A stretch of 64,000 nucleotides of DNA from Petrolisthes cinctipes (GCA_033782935.1 JAWQEG010000073.1:81850-145849), one strand, 5' to 3'; positions 47,235 through 61,254 are shown, counted from the first letter of the stretch. The notes: generated by a model from the letters alone, not told the origin. Numbers and translations are program-made.

Positions 47235-50200
47235 CTGTGGATAACAAGTATATGTCAGTATGGGAACTCTCTTGATACAATAATAATATTCTTTAAAGCC
47301 AGTAACAGGTTTTCATATTTGCTTAATGTACTATCTTTAACCTTATTTAACGATTCATATCGGTACTACGATTGACCACAAAAAGTTTGTGAGAAATCAT
47401 CGAAATACTTAATCCACTGATGAATATTTTAGTAAAGCCAACCTCATAATGAGCATTGTTGTACTTCGACCACAATGCTAAAGGACTAACGATAGTGGGC
47501 TACCAATTTACCAAATAAGTATACCATATATGGTGAGTAACAACAGCAGTGAGAGAGGGAGCGAAGTGGTTGTGCAAGGGCTGGGGGCAAGCAGAGGGCA
47601 GTAGAGGGGGTGGAGAAAGCCAGTTCACCACAAAGATGTCATGGTCAGCCAGACAGCAGCTGTGCCGAAACACCTCATGGTAATGCAAGAGCAGCAAGGC
47701 TTCACTCAGAAACTACTGTGTCAATTCTCGCATCCACAACGCACCCATTATAACCCATGGATATAAGTCCTATGCAGGAGGTCCAAAATGCGGTAACTAG
47801 CCACACGACTACTGTTATCTCGGGGCGGTAATTTATTAAAATTTTTGACCGAAGAACTAAGGAAACCTGCTTGGATGATTGTCCATTCCGAGAATATGTG
47901 CACAAAAAGCTGCTAAATTTTCTGCTACAACAAACAATGTGTAACGGGGAATTATAGCGCGAGACGGACAAGTAGGGTAAGATGGCGCAACCTACTGTAG
48001 ATACACTTACAACACCAAGAAAAAATAATTATATAATAAGAATACTTGGAAACAAAAACAAATATATAATTATGATAGGAGACGATAGCAAGTGAATCAT
48101 AACGAGGTGGAGACAATAGAAACTTTGAGACTTGCAAATAAGAGAGAATCATATCATAATGAGTGAGTGATTATTATTTGACATAAGGAGAGAAACACTG
48201 GAGGAGATTAGGAAGACAATTGTGAAAGAGAATCGAATGCGACGTGATGATCTCATACTGAGGGAAAAACACAAGCCGCGGACACAACGAGTAGGCCTAG
48301 AGCCTAATTTGTGACGTGGGGGAAGGAAGAAGCATACAAAACCTTGCAGTAGGCTACAGCGGGTGGTGATAATACGGTGAGAAAGAGATTTGGTCAACGT
48401 AAAGACCCTGGGACACCGAGAATGTAAGGAAAAATTCATAAAACAATAGTGAGCCCAACTGAGAGAGAATCGTACACGTGACAGTGAACTCTTAAACACA
48501 ATGGCTTCAAAGGGAAGAATTATAAGAGAGAGAGAGAGAGAGAGAGAGAGCATATCAAGTGCCGGGGACACAAGCTTGGTGGACCAAGAGAAAGTGTGGG
48601 CAGCCTGGGTTTATGTTACGCGATGAGTTGGAATAAGGTCGCTGGCTAGCTGGTTGACAATGATCGGCCGGCTGCGGGGTACAGTAAACAACATGCAAAT
48701 GAGATATAGAGGGAAAAGGTAACAAAATAAGAAGAGGTTGGTAGGTGGATGGGAGAGTAACAGCGAGGCGTGAGAGGGTACAAAACCGATGTAGAATTAC
48801 GTGCACACACGCCAAATAAATTATGCAAATGAGAGAGAGACTGTCAGACTGAAGAGTATATGGACGGATATTGGAGTTGGGGTCGTGTAGGCGTTTTTAT
48901 AATTATGCGAGATGGATAACTGTGAGAGACAGGGGTACAAAGTTTAATGTTGGAGTGCAGCGACAACAGAGACAGAAAGAGGAGGGAGGAGAAAAGGTCA
49001 GCAGAACAAGAAAGCGAGCGGCAGGGTGGATGGAGTTCAGTGAGGAGACGAGGGTAGGTGAAGGGATAGATGCTGAGATAAGGGAAGGTTATAGGGAGGA
49101 GGAGGAGGCGACGGCAGTGGTGGAGAAAGGTATGGGGGTGGGGGAGGGAGAGAATGTCAGGGAGAGAGAAGACTGAAGTGGATACAAGTGGTGGGTGCGT
49201 CGTTACTGAAGAATAGGACGGTAAGAAAGAAGAGCCTTAGAAAATGCTGATGAAAAGAGAGAGAGATTTGCAGAGCATGGAGGGTGGGAGATGAAATGGA
49301 AAATACAAAGTGTGAAAAAATGAAGTAAAAGACAAACAGACTCTTGAGGAAATAGAGGCCTACTAGGCTATATATAGAGAGAAGAGGGAGAAATTAAAGA
49401 AGGTAGAAAAAGAGAAATTCGTATGTGTCAGGTCAGAAATGGGAGGGATAATGGGGAGGGAGGGATAAAAAGGTAGGAAGGGGATGATAATAATAATAAT
49501 ATACGGTTTATTGATTAATGGCAGCTGATAGGCTGAAAATATACATATTACATTTAAAATGATGATAAAATGAGGATGAATGAATAGATACATGTATAAA
49601 CATTAAAGATAATAGGCAAAAAGTACGGAATGGGTAGGAATGAACACAGGAATGGAAAAAGGAATAATGGAGAGGGAGAAGGAAGGCTGGAGAAATGAGT
49701 CTAGGGAAGGAGGGAGGGGTGAACACAGAAGAGAGAGGGAAGGAAGGAGGGAGGGGTGAACACAGAAGAGAGAGGGAAGGAAGGAGGGAGGGGTGAACAC
49801 AGAAGAGAGAGGGAAGGAAGGAAGAAGGGAACACAGAGAAGACAGTATGTAGAAGGGAAAGGAGATGGGGGGGGGGGGATGAGTAAGGGGGGAAGAGGGA
49901 GGAGGGTCGGATCCTTTTCTCCCTCCAGGCAAATAGATAGGAGGAACTCAACCACCATCACGAAATCCACAATTGCCAACATCACTACATTGCCATCACT
50001 ACTAAAACCAACATTAATAAATGAACACCACTACAAACATTACCTTCTCTACTACAACCAACATTACCACCATTTATACCAACATCACTACAATACCGCC
50101 AATATTCCCCTACATTACCACCACTACTACAGTACCAGATGTTAATAACTTCTATATCAACAAAGCTCAATATTTATCGTTATAGGGTCTGACTAAAATT

Positions 50201-51161
50201 TCCTCCCAATATGATTGCAAATTGGAAAGGTAATACATATATAACATAGTCTTTCTCACACTTGCCCTGTCTCCTCCCTCTCCTCTCCTCTCCCCCCGTC
50301 TCTACTTCCAAGCCAACACAGCCGCTATGCATCCATCACTCCATCTGCCACAACTCACTCACTACCTGGGGCTTCTCTCTTCTACTTCCTCTGTGCACCC
50401 ATTACATTTCTTTTACTTTCCTTCCCTTTATCCCCCAACCACCTGACTCACTACCCCGTCCTTCCTTCCTTCCTTTAAAGTCTTCCTTCCAGTCTTCTCA
50501 CTTCCTCTTCATTAATTACGGTACGATGTATTTTCGAGTGCCTTCTCTGTCGTTCGGTGTATTTATATAATCACACACACACACTTGCCTCCAAGTAATT
50601 ACCCACCCTCAACCCCTATTCACGCCCCTTTTCCTCCCCCGTACTCACACACTCTCTCTTAAGCCCAACCCTCGCCCCCTTCACCCCCCGCCCCGCCTCT
50701 CAGACCTATACAACCGGAAACTGAACCAAGGGCGTGAGGGGAAGGGAGGGAGAGAACTGAATAAGGGGAGGAGGGAGGGGAGGGAGTACTGTAGGGAGGG
50801 AAGGAGGGAGTACTGGAGGGAAGGAGAGAGTACTGTAGGAGCGAGTAAAGGGGGAGGGATGAGGAAATATAATCGTAGGGTGGGAGGAGAGAAGGGCAGA
50901 GTACAGTCAAGGGCACAGAAACTCTCTTGTATTGTATTGTCTGATATGTACCGTATAACAAAGGAACGCCATACGAGGAGAAATCTTTATTGAAGAGTGA
51001 TATAGAGAGAGTTTTATTGACAGTGACCATAAAGTATAGGCGTGGTAGTGGTGGTGATAATGGGAACTAGGGAGGGAAAGTTAAAGTGGGGCTCCTGCTG
51101 TGGTAATGGTGAGGTGACGAAATACTGATTACATACGACTACACAGGGGAGGGGAAGGGTT

Positions 51162-51195
<34 letters not shown>

Positions 51196-54100
51196 TCAAA
51201 GCGAGGTGGAAAACATGACCACTGTCTGACATTAGGCTAGTTATACTGAGCGAGTATACAAACAAAACCGCTGTCCTTGCCGGAAAAAAGAAACACCAAC
51301 GTGGGAAGAATGTTTTAAAGTTCTGAGGAGGCCTGAAATGGAGAAACGTTAATGTTACTAGATTCTTATACACGTTCCTACCTCCACTAGCAATCATTCC
51401 TATAGCCATCCTAGTCACAGAAAACACCAATCCTTCCTTGCCTACAGTTCGATTCTCGAGCGATATTGAGCGCCTCGAGAAACAACAAAAGTACCTTGAG
51501 ACATTATCATGAACCGATAAGAGGCGCTAAATTTAGCAGCGGAAGTGATAGTTCCACCTACAGACGCACTAGACGAGTCCTACACACACAAATGAACATC
51601 TTAATAACATGAACCCTGCTGCATGTTTTACTCTTAAAAATCGTAACGATTATGAGTAAAGTCAAAAGATAAAATGTTCCTCTATCATTATATCCCTGTA
51701 ATCTTCAACCCGTTCTCTACCATCAGTTTAGTGTTATTACCTAACCACTAAATTATAGTAAACAGGACATTGTCTGGGTGCGAGATACCAGGATGTCTAA
51801 CAATAAAATATAATTCGGCTGTCTTTTCTGCTGGCCACCAAGCCAAGGGTTGGCAGAAACTTTGGCAACGTACTGATAACATATGCAACAATTAGATATA
51901 AACGTGTATATATACACACACACACACAATGACGTCACCGGTAATGACTTCTGCACTCACGCCCTTGGAAATACATACACACAAGCATTAAAGCACACAA
52001 ATTTACACTTGCACGAACAATGACACATCACAAACACCAGCAAACATCAGAACACGTAATATACACATTAACTATATTAGCACACACTACATAATTATCT
52101 AATGTTATAAAAGGTTTAATATTAATATATGTATGTATGAATGCAGGTGCAGGCTACCTATCAACTGACCACAATTATACCAATATTATGGTGACATTTT
52201 ACAAACCTACGCATGCACCCAGAATAGTCAGTAGACATTTTGAAATGGAATACCATGTAGGGTATGCATAGAAGCAAAAACATAACCCAGACTAACCATT
52301 ATACACGAAAATTGCTTCTAATCTTTTAGTGGAACTCTAGAAATTCTGTAGACAAAACGCTGTGTACAATATTTCAGATAGTATATACCAAATGTTCACA
52401 ATTATATACATATCATCAAATGCAAAATATGACCCCTTGGTATTCATATGAGCGAACTGAGGTGCGACACTATAATAACACTTTTCATGCTTTAACAGAC
52501 TTCCTTGTTGTCGTCGTTGTGTTTGCAGTGATCCACCTCCATATTACCCCCTCCCCTTCCGCCCTCACACACACACACTGTATGCATATAATGTACTCCA
52601 CCCTTGTACAGAACACACTCGCTGCTCCGCCCAACCACCCTCACTCAACAACTCGTAGCATCATCTCATCTAGCCTACTGGCAAAATCGTAATACCTAAT
52701 TTCTAGTTCACGCCTGGCGTAGTGAGCAGTATTTATTATTAACGGACTCTAACTTGCTTGTACGACGATATACATGTATTTCGATTCCTCTAGTAAGACC
52801 CCATGTTTTTCGTTTGTAACCAACAAATTAAGCCATCATACAAAATAGATAGCTTGCATGACTTCCCCTTCAACAAACCTTGGTAGGGTACAAATTATGG
52901 ATAGAGATTGTACAAGGGGGAATAAAGATTCATTCACTCACAGAAACTGTTTGGTAATACATTAGACTTTCCGTTGGCCAGTGTGGGTTTCATTTCACTT
53001 AAAATTCTGTGAATGCAGGAAATTATGAGATAACGCACGATAAGAGAAGGAAGGGGGCCCTAGGGAGTCATTAGTTTTTCCTCTCTCTGTCTACCTATTT
53101 ATCTATGTATCCATTTCCCCTTTTACCACGATACGTTCTGGCGTCGTTTGCGTTTCCCTGATCACCACCTGACAATTTGTCAGAATGAAGCACTTCTAAC
53201 AGTCAGACATTTAGCCCTATAGTATTTCGCTAAACCCATAAACAAAGCAAAGAAAAATTCCATTACATTTAAAACAAGTAAACACCAGTGCGTCGTCAAA
53301 CCCTCCCTTGTACCCTGACCACTCACCTCCTCCTTTGTCCCCATGTGTGTACTCCCTCACTATCCTGCACGCAGCACTTCTCTCTGTATATTATATATAC
53401 TCTTGACACCCTCCTCCTTACCCCTCCCTAACTAAATCCTACTGCAGCTCCTTGTACTGTACTGAACATTGAAACCTCACATGACTCTACAGGAACTCTC
53501 TGTAGTCTATAACCTCCCCCTCCTCTGCAAACAACCCTCCCCCTCCTCACCCCACTCCTCTGCAAACAACCCTCACCCTCCCCCACTCCTATTCCTCCTC
53601 CCAGCATGCTACCTGATCCTTCCCAGCCAACACTCTCTCCCTCTCTTCCCTCCTTCTGTCATTCCCTCTCTCCTTTTCTACATTGTTTTAGTTTTAGTTT
53701 AGTTTTAGTTTTTCATGATAAAAAAAACTTTTTCCTTTTCTCCATCCCATGGTCTCTCCTGTTAAAAATAAGCCTTTTTATCATTTCTCCCCAGTCTGTG
53801 CAAACCCATAATTATAGTCATTGTACTGCCCAGCTTGCCTAAGAGTACTTGGGATGTTGTCACCCCCTCATTTACTCCTCCACTCCCTTTACCTTGTGTC
53901 AAATTTAATATTATTTCTGATTTCATCCGTTACACGTAAATTCAGAAAATATGTTCACACCAGGAAGGGTTCTGTTCTGGTACAACTATTATTTGTAATT
54001 TGCCCAAATCTTTCATCGCTTATTTAATTTTGTTGAGTTGAAAGACGACAATCAATATTTTTAACAGAGAAATCTTTATAAACTAACGATTAACATTTCG

Positions 54101-56638
54101 ACACTAACTTGAACTGACTTCTCTGCCGTCCTCCACACACACACCACCAGCGTACCGAAATAGAGTAGTCAAAGATAAACATACCAGGAAGAATAATAAG
54201 CGACTGATGAAAACTGATGCCTTACAAGACAGCACTAAAATAAACATTTATATTTTTCTATTAAGGCAGTAAATGGGAAACACAAAATGTCTAAACTCTG
54301 TTAGTGTACAATATACAGTACATAAATGATAATTATTACAATTTAACAAATAAGGAAGGCTTAGACAGAAGGCTACGGATGAACTCAAGTTACATAGATA
54401 CATAAGCCACTCACACTTTACAGTTAAAACGAGGCACACTAAAAGGCCATATTACTATATTCCTTAGAGAAGAGTAAAGTATAGCAGAGAGAGAGAGATG
54501 GAAGAGATAAGGTGAGGACAAGGCGCCTTCACATTCCCACCATCGTTGTGATGCCAGTCTTCGCTACACTGATCTTACAGCAGATTTTTATATCCATTAA
54601 TAAATAAATAAATAAATAAATAAGAGTGAATGTATAACCGTGAGCAATGTGACATCACACTAACTTCCAACAAACCCAGGTTTTGGAGTCCGTGTATTAC
54701 TAGCATTTCCACAAACCAGAGCCACAATTTTTGACGACGCTCCTGATTATATCATTAATTATTTATTCGTTCTGAGATCTGGAAGAGACAACGGTGAGTG
54801 TGGACGGTGCTGGTCTGATCCAAGAACGAAAGGTGGAGGGAAAACTATACATATTTCAATTACGAGTCTAATTACACCCTTTTGATCTCATCACACACAC
54901 ACACACACACACAAAAGGTATAAAACGCTGTAAAGTAAATTATTAAGCGAATAATCCGACGAGAGAATTATACGTCACATAGTACAACTTGCCTAGAAGT
55001 TTACCACTTGATGTAGACAGTCCTATAATCTGGGCCACAGCATGTATCATCCTGACCTTCATCTGACGAGGCCATTACCCTTTCTTCCAAACCTTTTCTT
55101 TTTGTTGGTCGTCTCACAGTTATGGTAGCTAAAGAAGTGGGAAAGACCTCAACCCAACCACCCAACATCCCCAACCCTCACACGCCAGTCTGAAGGACAC
55201 TCATATCACTCGAATGTAAGGAGTGGACAGAAGTGGGGAGAGAAAGAGGGGGGGGGAGAGAAAGAGGAGGGGGGGGGAGAGAAAGAGGAGGGGGAGAACG
55301 ACGATGATGCAGACAATGATGATGAGGCAGACAGATGTGGGGGAAGGATAAAGGATGGAAGAACAGACAAATGTGAGTAAGTATTTAGGGACAGTATGTG
55401 GATGGGACAGAAAAAAGTGGGAGAGGAGAAAGTGAGGGAGATGATGACGACAATTGTTGTACAGTAGTTGTGCTCGTGATGCGGAGGAGGAATACAAAGG
55501 GATTTCAAAGTGTAAGAGACCAATTGGTCCTTGCGTTGCTGTTGTATTTTGCTACAACTTTTCTGATAGTATGAAGGAGAGTATAGTAAAGAAACCATGT
55601 AGTATAGACAAACTAGTATTGAATTATGTAGAAAAGTGGGAAAAGAAAATAACCTATGTGTATCAATACCCCTTTTCCCTTTTATCAATGGGTGGGGAAT
55701 TCTCCTTGCACAATACATTATAACTTCTTCGACTGCTTAAAAATTTTCTGAAAGCATCATGAATACTGTACTGTGAAGTTTATGTAGTTTAGATCGCAAA
55801 TGATTCAATATACATGTGAGTTAACTCAACTCACTCTTGGAAACGCTCTTTACATAAATCATGCATAAAGGTACATAAAACCGCCTCTGTGGTCTGTACA
55901 TTATTGGTACTTGGATATCAATAATTGTTCAGATACATCATCGTACAAACAGAGGATATTTATCTGGAGGAGGAACAAGACGAAGATGGAGGAGAGTAAA
56001 TACCGAGAAATATCAGTGGTAAACAGAGAGAGCGACTGAGCTGTGGTGTGGTGCTGGTGGCCCACAAGGGGGGCTTTTATGAGCGCCAACGAGCTGAATC
56101 ACTCACAATCAATCCTTTAGTCTGACTACCACTGCTGGTACTCCCTTCCAACAGTGGCACCTTCCAACCCTCTACCACACCATGACACAAAACCAATGCA
56201 CCTATCACAACAAAGTACATCCCTTTCCTATTACACCAGAGTACAATCCTTCACTACTACACCAGAGTACAATTCTTCCCTACTACACCAGAGTACATCC
56301 CTTCCTACCACCTGACTACAGTAACACACATAGCATGACAGATATATAAAGTTGACCTACCTATCTACCATTATCCTACCATTTCATCACTAGACCCAAC
56401 GATATCAAGACATACATCAAGTTTGCACAACTGTCACAACTCAACCTTATCATAATAATGCAATAATTACAACTTCCTCGATGATTCTGAAAGTTATTGC
56501 GCAGCTTACACTAATTGGACTAATATTCACAAACCACTAACATATTACCAACATAACATGTACATTGCCAACGTTACCACAGTTACAACTACAATACAAA
56601 GATTACAACCATATTACCTATACTATCAATAAAACCAC

Positions 56639-56712
<74 letters not shown>

Positions 56713-56987
56713 ATTAAATTGAATAACCTACAGAATGAAGGTCTCGTCTTGTTCCCCCTATCCTTCTTATTGTCCCCATCTCTCTCTGTCGTCACAACTT
56801 TCCAACCCACCAGCTAGGAATGGTAGCGTGGGTGGGTAGTCAGGGAGGTGGGTGCTACGCCATACCAAAGCTCATATGGGCCTTGCGCCATACAACTCAA
56901 CTATAGGCTACTTTGTCCGCTAACCCTCCCTCTCCATTTCGTTGTCGCCTGGAGTTCGTCATGTTTTACTTGAATGCAAGTTTGTTT

Positions 56988-57032
<45 letters not shown>

Positions 57033-60000
57033 CCACAGTTTCCTATCCACTCCCTCTCTCAAGTGGTCAAATTCAAGTAGAACAATGAGTGCTTGTTGGA
57101 GGAGGGGGAGGAGGAGGGAAAACAGTTTAAAGGAGAAGGAGGGGAGTGCCACGGGGGAGAGGAAGGAGGAAAAGGAGGTATGGATGGAAAAAAGAACTGA
57201 GGGAGGGACAGAAGATAGGACAGGGAGGAAGGGACAGAAGATAGGACAGGGAGGAAGGGAAAGAATGAAGGAGCAAGGAAGGGAAAAAAGGAAGGAGGGA
57301 GGAAGGAAAAGAAGGAAGGAGGGAGGAAGGAAAAGAAGGAAGGAGGGAGGAAGGGAAAGAAGGGAGGATGGGAAAGAAGGAAGGAAGGTAAAGAAGGAAG
57401 GAAGGTAAAGAAGGAAGGAAGGGAAAGAAGGAAGGAAGGGAAAGAAGGAAGGAAGGGAAAGAAGGAAGGAAGGGAAAGAAGGAAGGAGGGAGGTAGGGAA
57501 AGAAGGAAGGAGGGAAAGGAGGAATGGAGGGGAAAGAAGGAATGGAGGGGAAAGAAGGAATGGAGGGGAAAAAGAAAGGAATTATGGGAAAAAGAAAAGT
57601 GAGTGGAAAAATGAAGGAAGGTGGGAAAGAACGAAAGGAAGGAGAGAAAAGGAAAAGAAAACATATCTTGGGAAAGTACGGAGAGAGGTAGAAAAACTAG
57701 GGGGAAGAGGGTAGACAAGAAAAGTTGGGAGGGAGGGATGGTGGTATATAGTGGCGAGGGAGGGAAGGCCGCGTCCCCTTCCCTCCTCCCACATCAGCAG
57801 TCGCCGTCAACCCCCACCCCCCCTTCCCTCCTCCCAAACAACCTCCACCCCCTACGGTACAATACAATGCTGTAAATCCCCCCTTCTCTCTCTCTCTCGC
57901 TCTCCCTCTCTCTTCCCTGTCTCTTGCATTCCCTTCACTCTAAATCCGTCATCCAAAGTCAACTACAGTACAGAGCTGGCCTAGTTTATAAAACATGGAC
58001 CTGCATAATTATATTACATGAATCTTCTAACCCATGTTCATCGGGTCTGTTCCATAATCTCAGCTAATATCCAACTGTGCCCAAGCCAATTATCTCAATG
58101 CCTAATCTCGCCTTCTCTTATCATGTTTGTGGGTTCCAGTACTGGTGAAATCGGCTCCAAGTTTACTGCTACACTGTAGGATTATGAAGTGGTCCTAAGA
58201 TACGAGGGGTATTGATAATTCCATATCTCAAGTTTATTGTCCCTCCACGTCACGCACTAATACCATATTGACCGCTTGTAGGGTGAGCCAAAATTCGTAA
58301 ATTAGGCTATACAGTATAATGTTTAAGGTCGAGGCATGTGAAGTGTCTCTTGATCATCGAGTATTGCTAGATTATTTATCAATGCACATCATTATATGCC
58401 AATTGTTCTTCCAAAACACAACTTCACATAAGCAATCTGTTTTATGGGAAATTCTTTTGCCAATAATATACAGTACTGTAATACCGTATTGAGGTCTCCG
58501 TGAAGCGCGAATCTATTTGTGAATGTTGTATTAAAATATCAGAAACAATAAATCAATTTCACTCTTATTATTGTTCCAACGCATGGCCTACGTGACACTT
58601 TACACGTATGGTACCCAACCTCACTATTGTCCTTCCCTCAACCACCCCCTCTTCCCCTCCCCCTCCTTCTCCTCTGGTTGGGAGAGTATGGGGTTAAATT
58701 AGGCTCGAGCTGCATGCTAACAAGATGTTGACAGACCAATTGTAGTTTCCTCTATTCCTGTGTTCATTTCTTAAGCATTATTTAATATATACGTGTGACA
58801 GACTCCCAGGGTTCCAAAGCATCGTCTATGGTTGGTCCACAGAATCGGGGGGGGGGGATAACATGTATTGGAGACCTGTATTGGAGGCCTTACTACAGAG
58901 GTCTCTCCTGCTTCGCTCGACGGCCAGAAGATACAGTAACAACACAGCAGATACAGTTTGACCACAAAAAGACCAATGTGAAGGCGAGAGATTACACAGG
59001 CCACCACGCAAGGCCTAACAAGAGGACGCGTCTCTCGGGCAGGGGACCAGGCCTGTCGTGGCCTGTGATTGGCCCGCTCTTGTTGTGGCGGGTCAAGCCT
59101 CAACCAATCACCATTCACTCGACATTCTTCACTCCATACAAGAAAAAATGCCATGGAAATAAAATAAAATAGACAAATAGAAAAAGGACTTGCATGGTAA
59201 ACGGGGAAATATAACGAAAGCTCAATATACTGTATAATACTGTATCTAAAAGTAAAAAAATATAATACAAATTATTTTCTATGTAGGATATGGCAGTAGA
59301 GCTTCAAAGTCCTTCTCACTCTCTGTTCCTCGTGCTCCTTCCTTACCCACCTCCCTTGTATACTTTACCCTGGTTGGTTTCTTTTTCCTCGTAGTAATTC
59401 GGAGAACCGGTAGTCTCACCCTTAAATACAAATGTTTTCCCGCTTTTAATATATTCAGTGTTTTAATTTACTTCGCGCGAGCCTTACGTAATGCTCGAGG
59501 TATCTGGCAACAATGGAACAGTGGGACTGTGGGAGAATGGATGGAGGGTCTGGGACTCTGCAGGAGTAGATGAGCAGCATGGTTTATAGGATGTGAATAT
59601 CTTGGTACACCCGGATGCTACTATTCCTCCAAACACTCCAAGGAAACCAGACCCCAGACAAACAAACAAGAAGGGTACGTTAGGCTTAACTCCTACTCCA
59701 TCTCTTCACCCTCCCTCCTTTCTTCCTCCAGTCATCTCTTCCCTCACCCTCCCCCCCTCCTCCTCCACTGCTTCTCTCCACCACCTCTCCTCTGTGGCTT
59801 TAAACCTTCACCTTTCTCCCTCCCTCTCCCCTTATCTCGTCCTCACTGACCCTTACCTATAACCCTTTTACCTCTCCTTCCCTTCACAACTTTCTCTCCT
59901 CTTAAGATTTGTACTGTAAACAACAAAGTCATTCTTGCATTCAAATCTCTTCTCCCCTTCATTTCTCCTACTTTGAGCGTCCTTCAAGCTATTTACACTT

Positions 60001-61038
60001 ACTGTACAATCGCGGACATATGAATATATCACATCTTTCAGTTTCTCATACTTGTAAGGACTGTGTATTTATTTAAAACGAGAAATAAATAATTTGCAAT
60101 ATCGTGTTCCAACTGTATGAGTTGCATACATGTATATTTAAGGAAGAAATGAATATCAGAATATCGTGCCCATTCTCATCTAAGTAAATACAACAGTAAA
60201 CATCGTCCTAACTTGTTTATCATGACTCTCCACAATAAGCATTATGCCGTACCAAGGTCCAAGTCATTCTACTTCCATCTGTTGACTGTCGTGGTGGCAT
60301 TAACTTAAATTCACAGACACTCCTCTGCAATGGGTTGGGATGTGAGAATCCGGAAGAAAACACCATAAATTTAATGTGATGATCTCATATTACCTTTTAG
60401 ATTCGCAGTGGTGAGATGTCATCGAGCCCTCTCTCCATTAAATGTGTTTCAACGGTCTGATAGTTTATTGCAACCTGATATTCTACTTTTTATATCATCT
60501 ATCAACAACACTGCCCTTCGTCACGTGACTTGCCAAGTGACACCAGCTACAGAGAAAGACACCAGAAAATATCGTAAAATATTAAAACTGTACTCAAGAC
60601 TGTACAGCAAGGGATCATTATTTTCTCGTCGACGAGTTTATGATCATTAAAATTATTCCAGTAGTATATTTTTTGCCATTCTTTCATCGATCTAGGCATA
60701 AAATAATGTATCTAACATCGGTGGGTAGCGACGACAAATGAAATTAACAACAAAACAAAACCTCATGTGGCGTTTGTTTGTCATGCAGGCTGATCCCCGT
60801 ACACAACACAAACATAAATATAAGAATAACAAACACACAAAGACAGACCTGAAGAAGCTTGAAGCGGACATCGGATGAGACGATGACGACGATACGGTAG
60901 ATGAGCCAAGCTGCTGTGATGGCAGTGAGACAGACAAGCCAGAACCATAGGAAAATGTATATCTTCTCGTTGATGATGTTGACGGCCAGAACGCACATGG
61001 TGTCGTGAGTCTCGATGGTCCCAGAAGAACCGAATTTC
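47037..61038 (-). CDS. Innexin (gap-junction protein), last two exons
   Basis: Innexins form gap junctions and hemichannels in invertebrates and have four membrane segments with cytoplasmic ends. Exon 60849-61038 encodes KFGSSGTIETHDTM, CVLAVNIINEKIYIFLWFWL and the rest of TM4 up to YRIVVIVSSDVRFKLLQ. The (H)KxGxSGTI...HDxxCVLxxNIxNEKIYxFLWFW block is diagnostic of the family. Exon 47037-47234 encodes ARGRWAGRPNLDLISKKCNL, GDWFLIYHLGRNMEP and the acidic/basic tail ELENSVSTLERKPM, with a stop at 47037-47039. GDWFL(L/I)YxLGxN is the conserved innexin C-terminal motif. The junction is phase 0. The 5' exons (start, TM1-TM3, extracellular Cys loops) lie beyond the right edge. Which innexin paralogue this is cannot be told. 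Confidence 0.93.
48525..48550. repeat. (GA)n microsatellite
   Basis: About 13 AG units inside the innexin intron. Confidence 0.95.
49701..49830. repeat. 37-bp purine minisatellite
   Basis: Units of the type GGAGGGAGGGGTGAACACAG, then AAGAGAGAGGGAAGGAA. The GAACACAG anchor occurs at 49721, 49758 and 49795 (period 37), followed by a degenerate fourth unit. Confidence 0.9.
51171..51195. repeat. (GA)n microsatellite
   Basis: About 12 GA units preceded by TATATATA. Confidence 0.95.
54598..54622. repeat. (TAAA)n microsatellite
   Basis: About six TAAA units. Confidence 0.93.
54892..54913. repeat. (CA)n microsatellite
   Basis: About eleven CA units. Confidence 0.93.
56642..56709. repeat. (GA)n microsatellite
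   Basis: About 34 GA units, uninterrupted. Confidence 0.97.
56991..57030. repeat. (GA)n microsatellite
   Basis: Twenty GA units. Confidence 0.97.
57225..57575. repeat. GGAA-type polypurine array
   Basis: An array of GGAAGGAA, GGGAAAGAA and GAGGGA words with nested periods (for example AAGGAAGGAAGGGAAAG repeated around 57410-57480). Almost no pyrimidines on this strand. Confidence 0.93.
60849..61038 (-). CDS. Innexin penultimate exon (TM4)
   Basis: On the - strand, a TTTACAG acceptor is followed by 190 nt and a CAG|GTCTGT donor. The first base completes a split codon, then 63 codons carry KFGSSGTIETHDTM, NIINEKIYIFLWFWL and the rest of the fourth membrane helix. Confidence 0.95.
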
Positions 61039-61141
61039 CTGTAAACACACAACAATTATTGAGTACTGTACTCTTGCCAGGATTGTGCAAGGTCTATTGG
61101 TTATACCGTAATTATATATTATTTATAGAGGAATTACATAC

Positions 61142-61180
61142 CTTACCTTACCTAACCTAACCTAGCCTAGCCTAGCCTAG
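61142..61180. repeat. Short interstitial CCTAA/CCTAG array
   Basis: About eight CCTWA/CCTAG units, the complement of the arthropod telomere unit TTAGG with drift. It lies in the innexin intron upstream of exon 60849. Confidence 0.7.
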
Positions 61181-61237
61181 AACACACAATAACAAAAGCA
61201 TACGTCCTGAATCTGCAAACCTCCGTAAACAAGGCTG

Positions 61238-61254
61238 TGTGTGTGTGTGTGTGT
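61238..61254. repeat. (GT)n microsatellite
   Basis: About eight GT units. Confidence 0.9.

Larger units (their letters stand above)
47235..60848 (-). other. Innexin intron (13.6 kb), polypurine/polypyrimidine-rich
   Basis: No exon was recognised. The sequence is repeat-rich: (GA)n at 48525-48550, 51171-51195, 56642-56709 and 56991-57030, purine minisatellites at 49701-49830 and 57230-57560, G-runs near 49868 and 55250-55290, and C/T-rich blocks at 50260-50500, 53330-53660 and 59690-59900. Many long open frames here are low-complexity artefacts. Confidence 0.7.

Noticed and set aside
49508..49985. Long Ser/Pro/Phe-rich frames on the - strand
   Set aside because: They are translations of a purine minisatellite and change frame freely. 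No splice or family evidence.
57059..57718. A 219-codon frame rich in FLPSFFPFL repeats (- strand)
   Set aside because: It is the translation of the GGAA polypurine array, with no coding signal.
58771..59172. Overlapping frames of about 125 codons on both strands
   Set aside because: Both strands are open because the segment is GC-richer. No family, no splice sites, and a G-run interrupts it.
60408..60650. An 80-codon frame upstream of the innexin TM4 exon, on the opposite strand
   Set aside because: No splice sites with matching phase and no recognisable family; likely chance.
61142..61180. A telomere
   Set aside because: Only about eight degenerate units embedded in a gene intron; interstitial.
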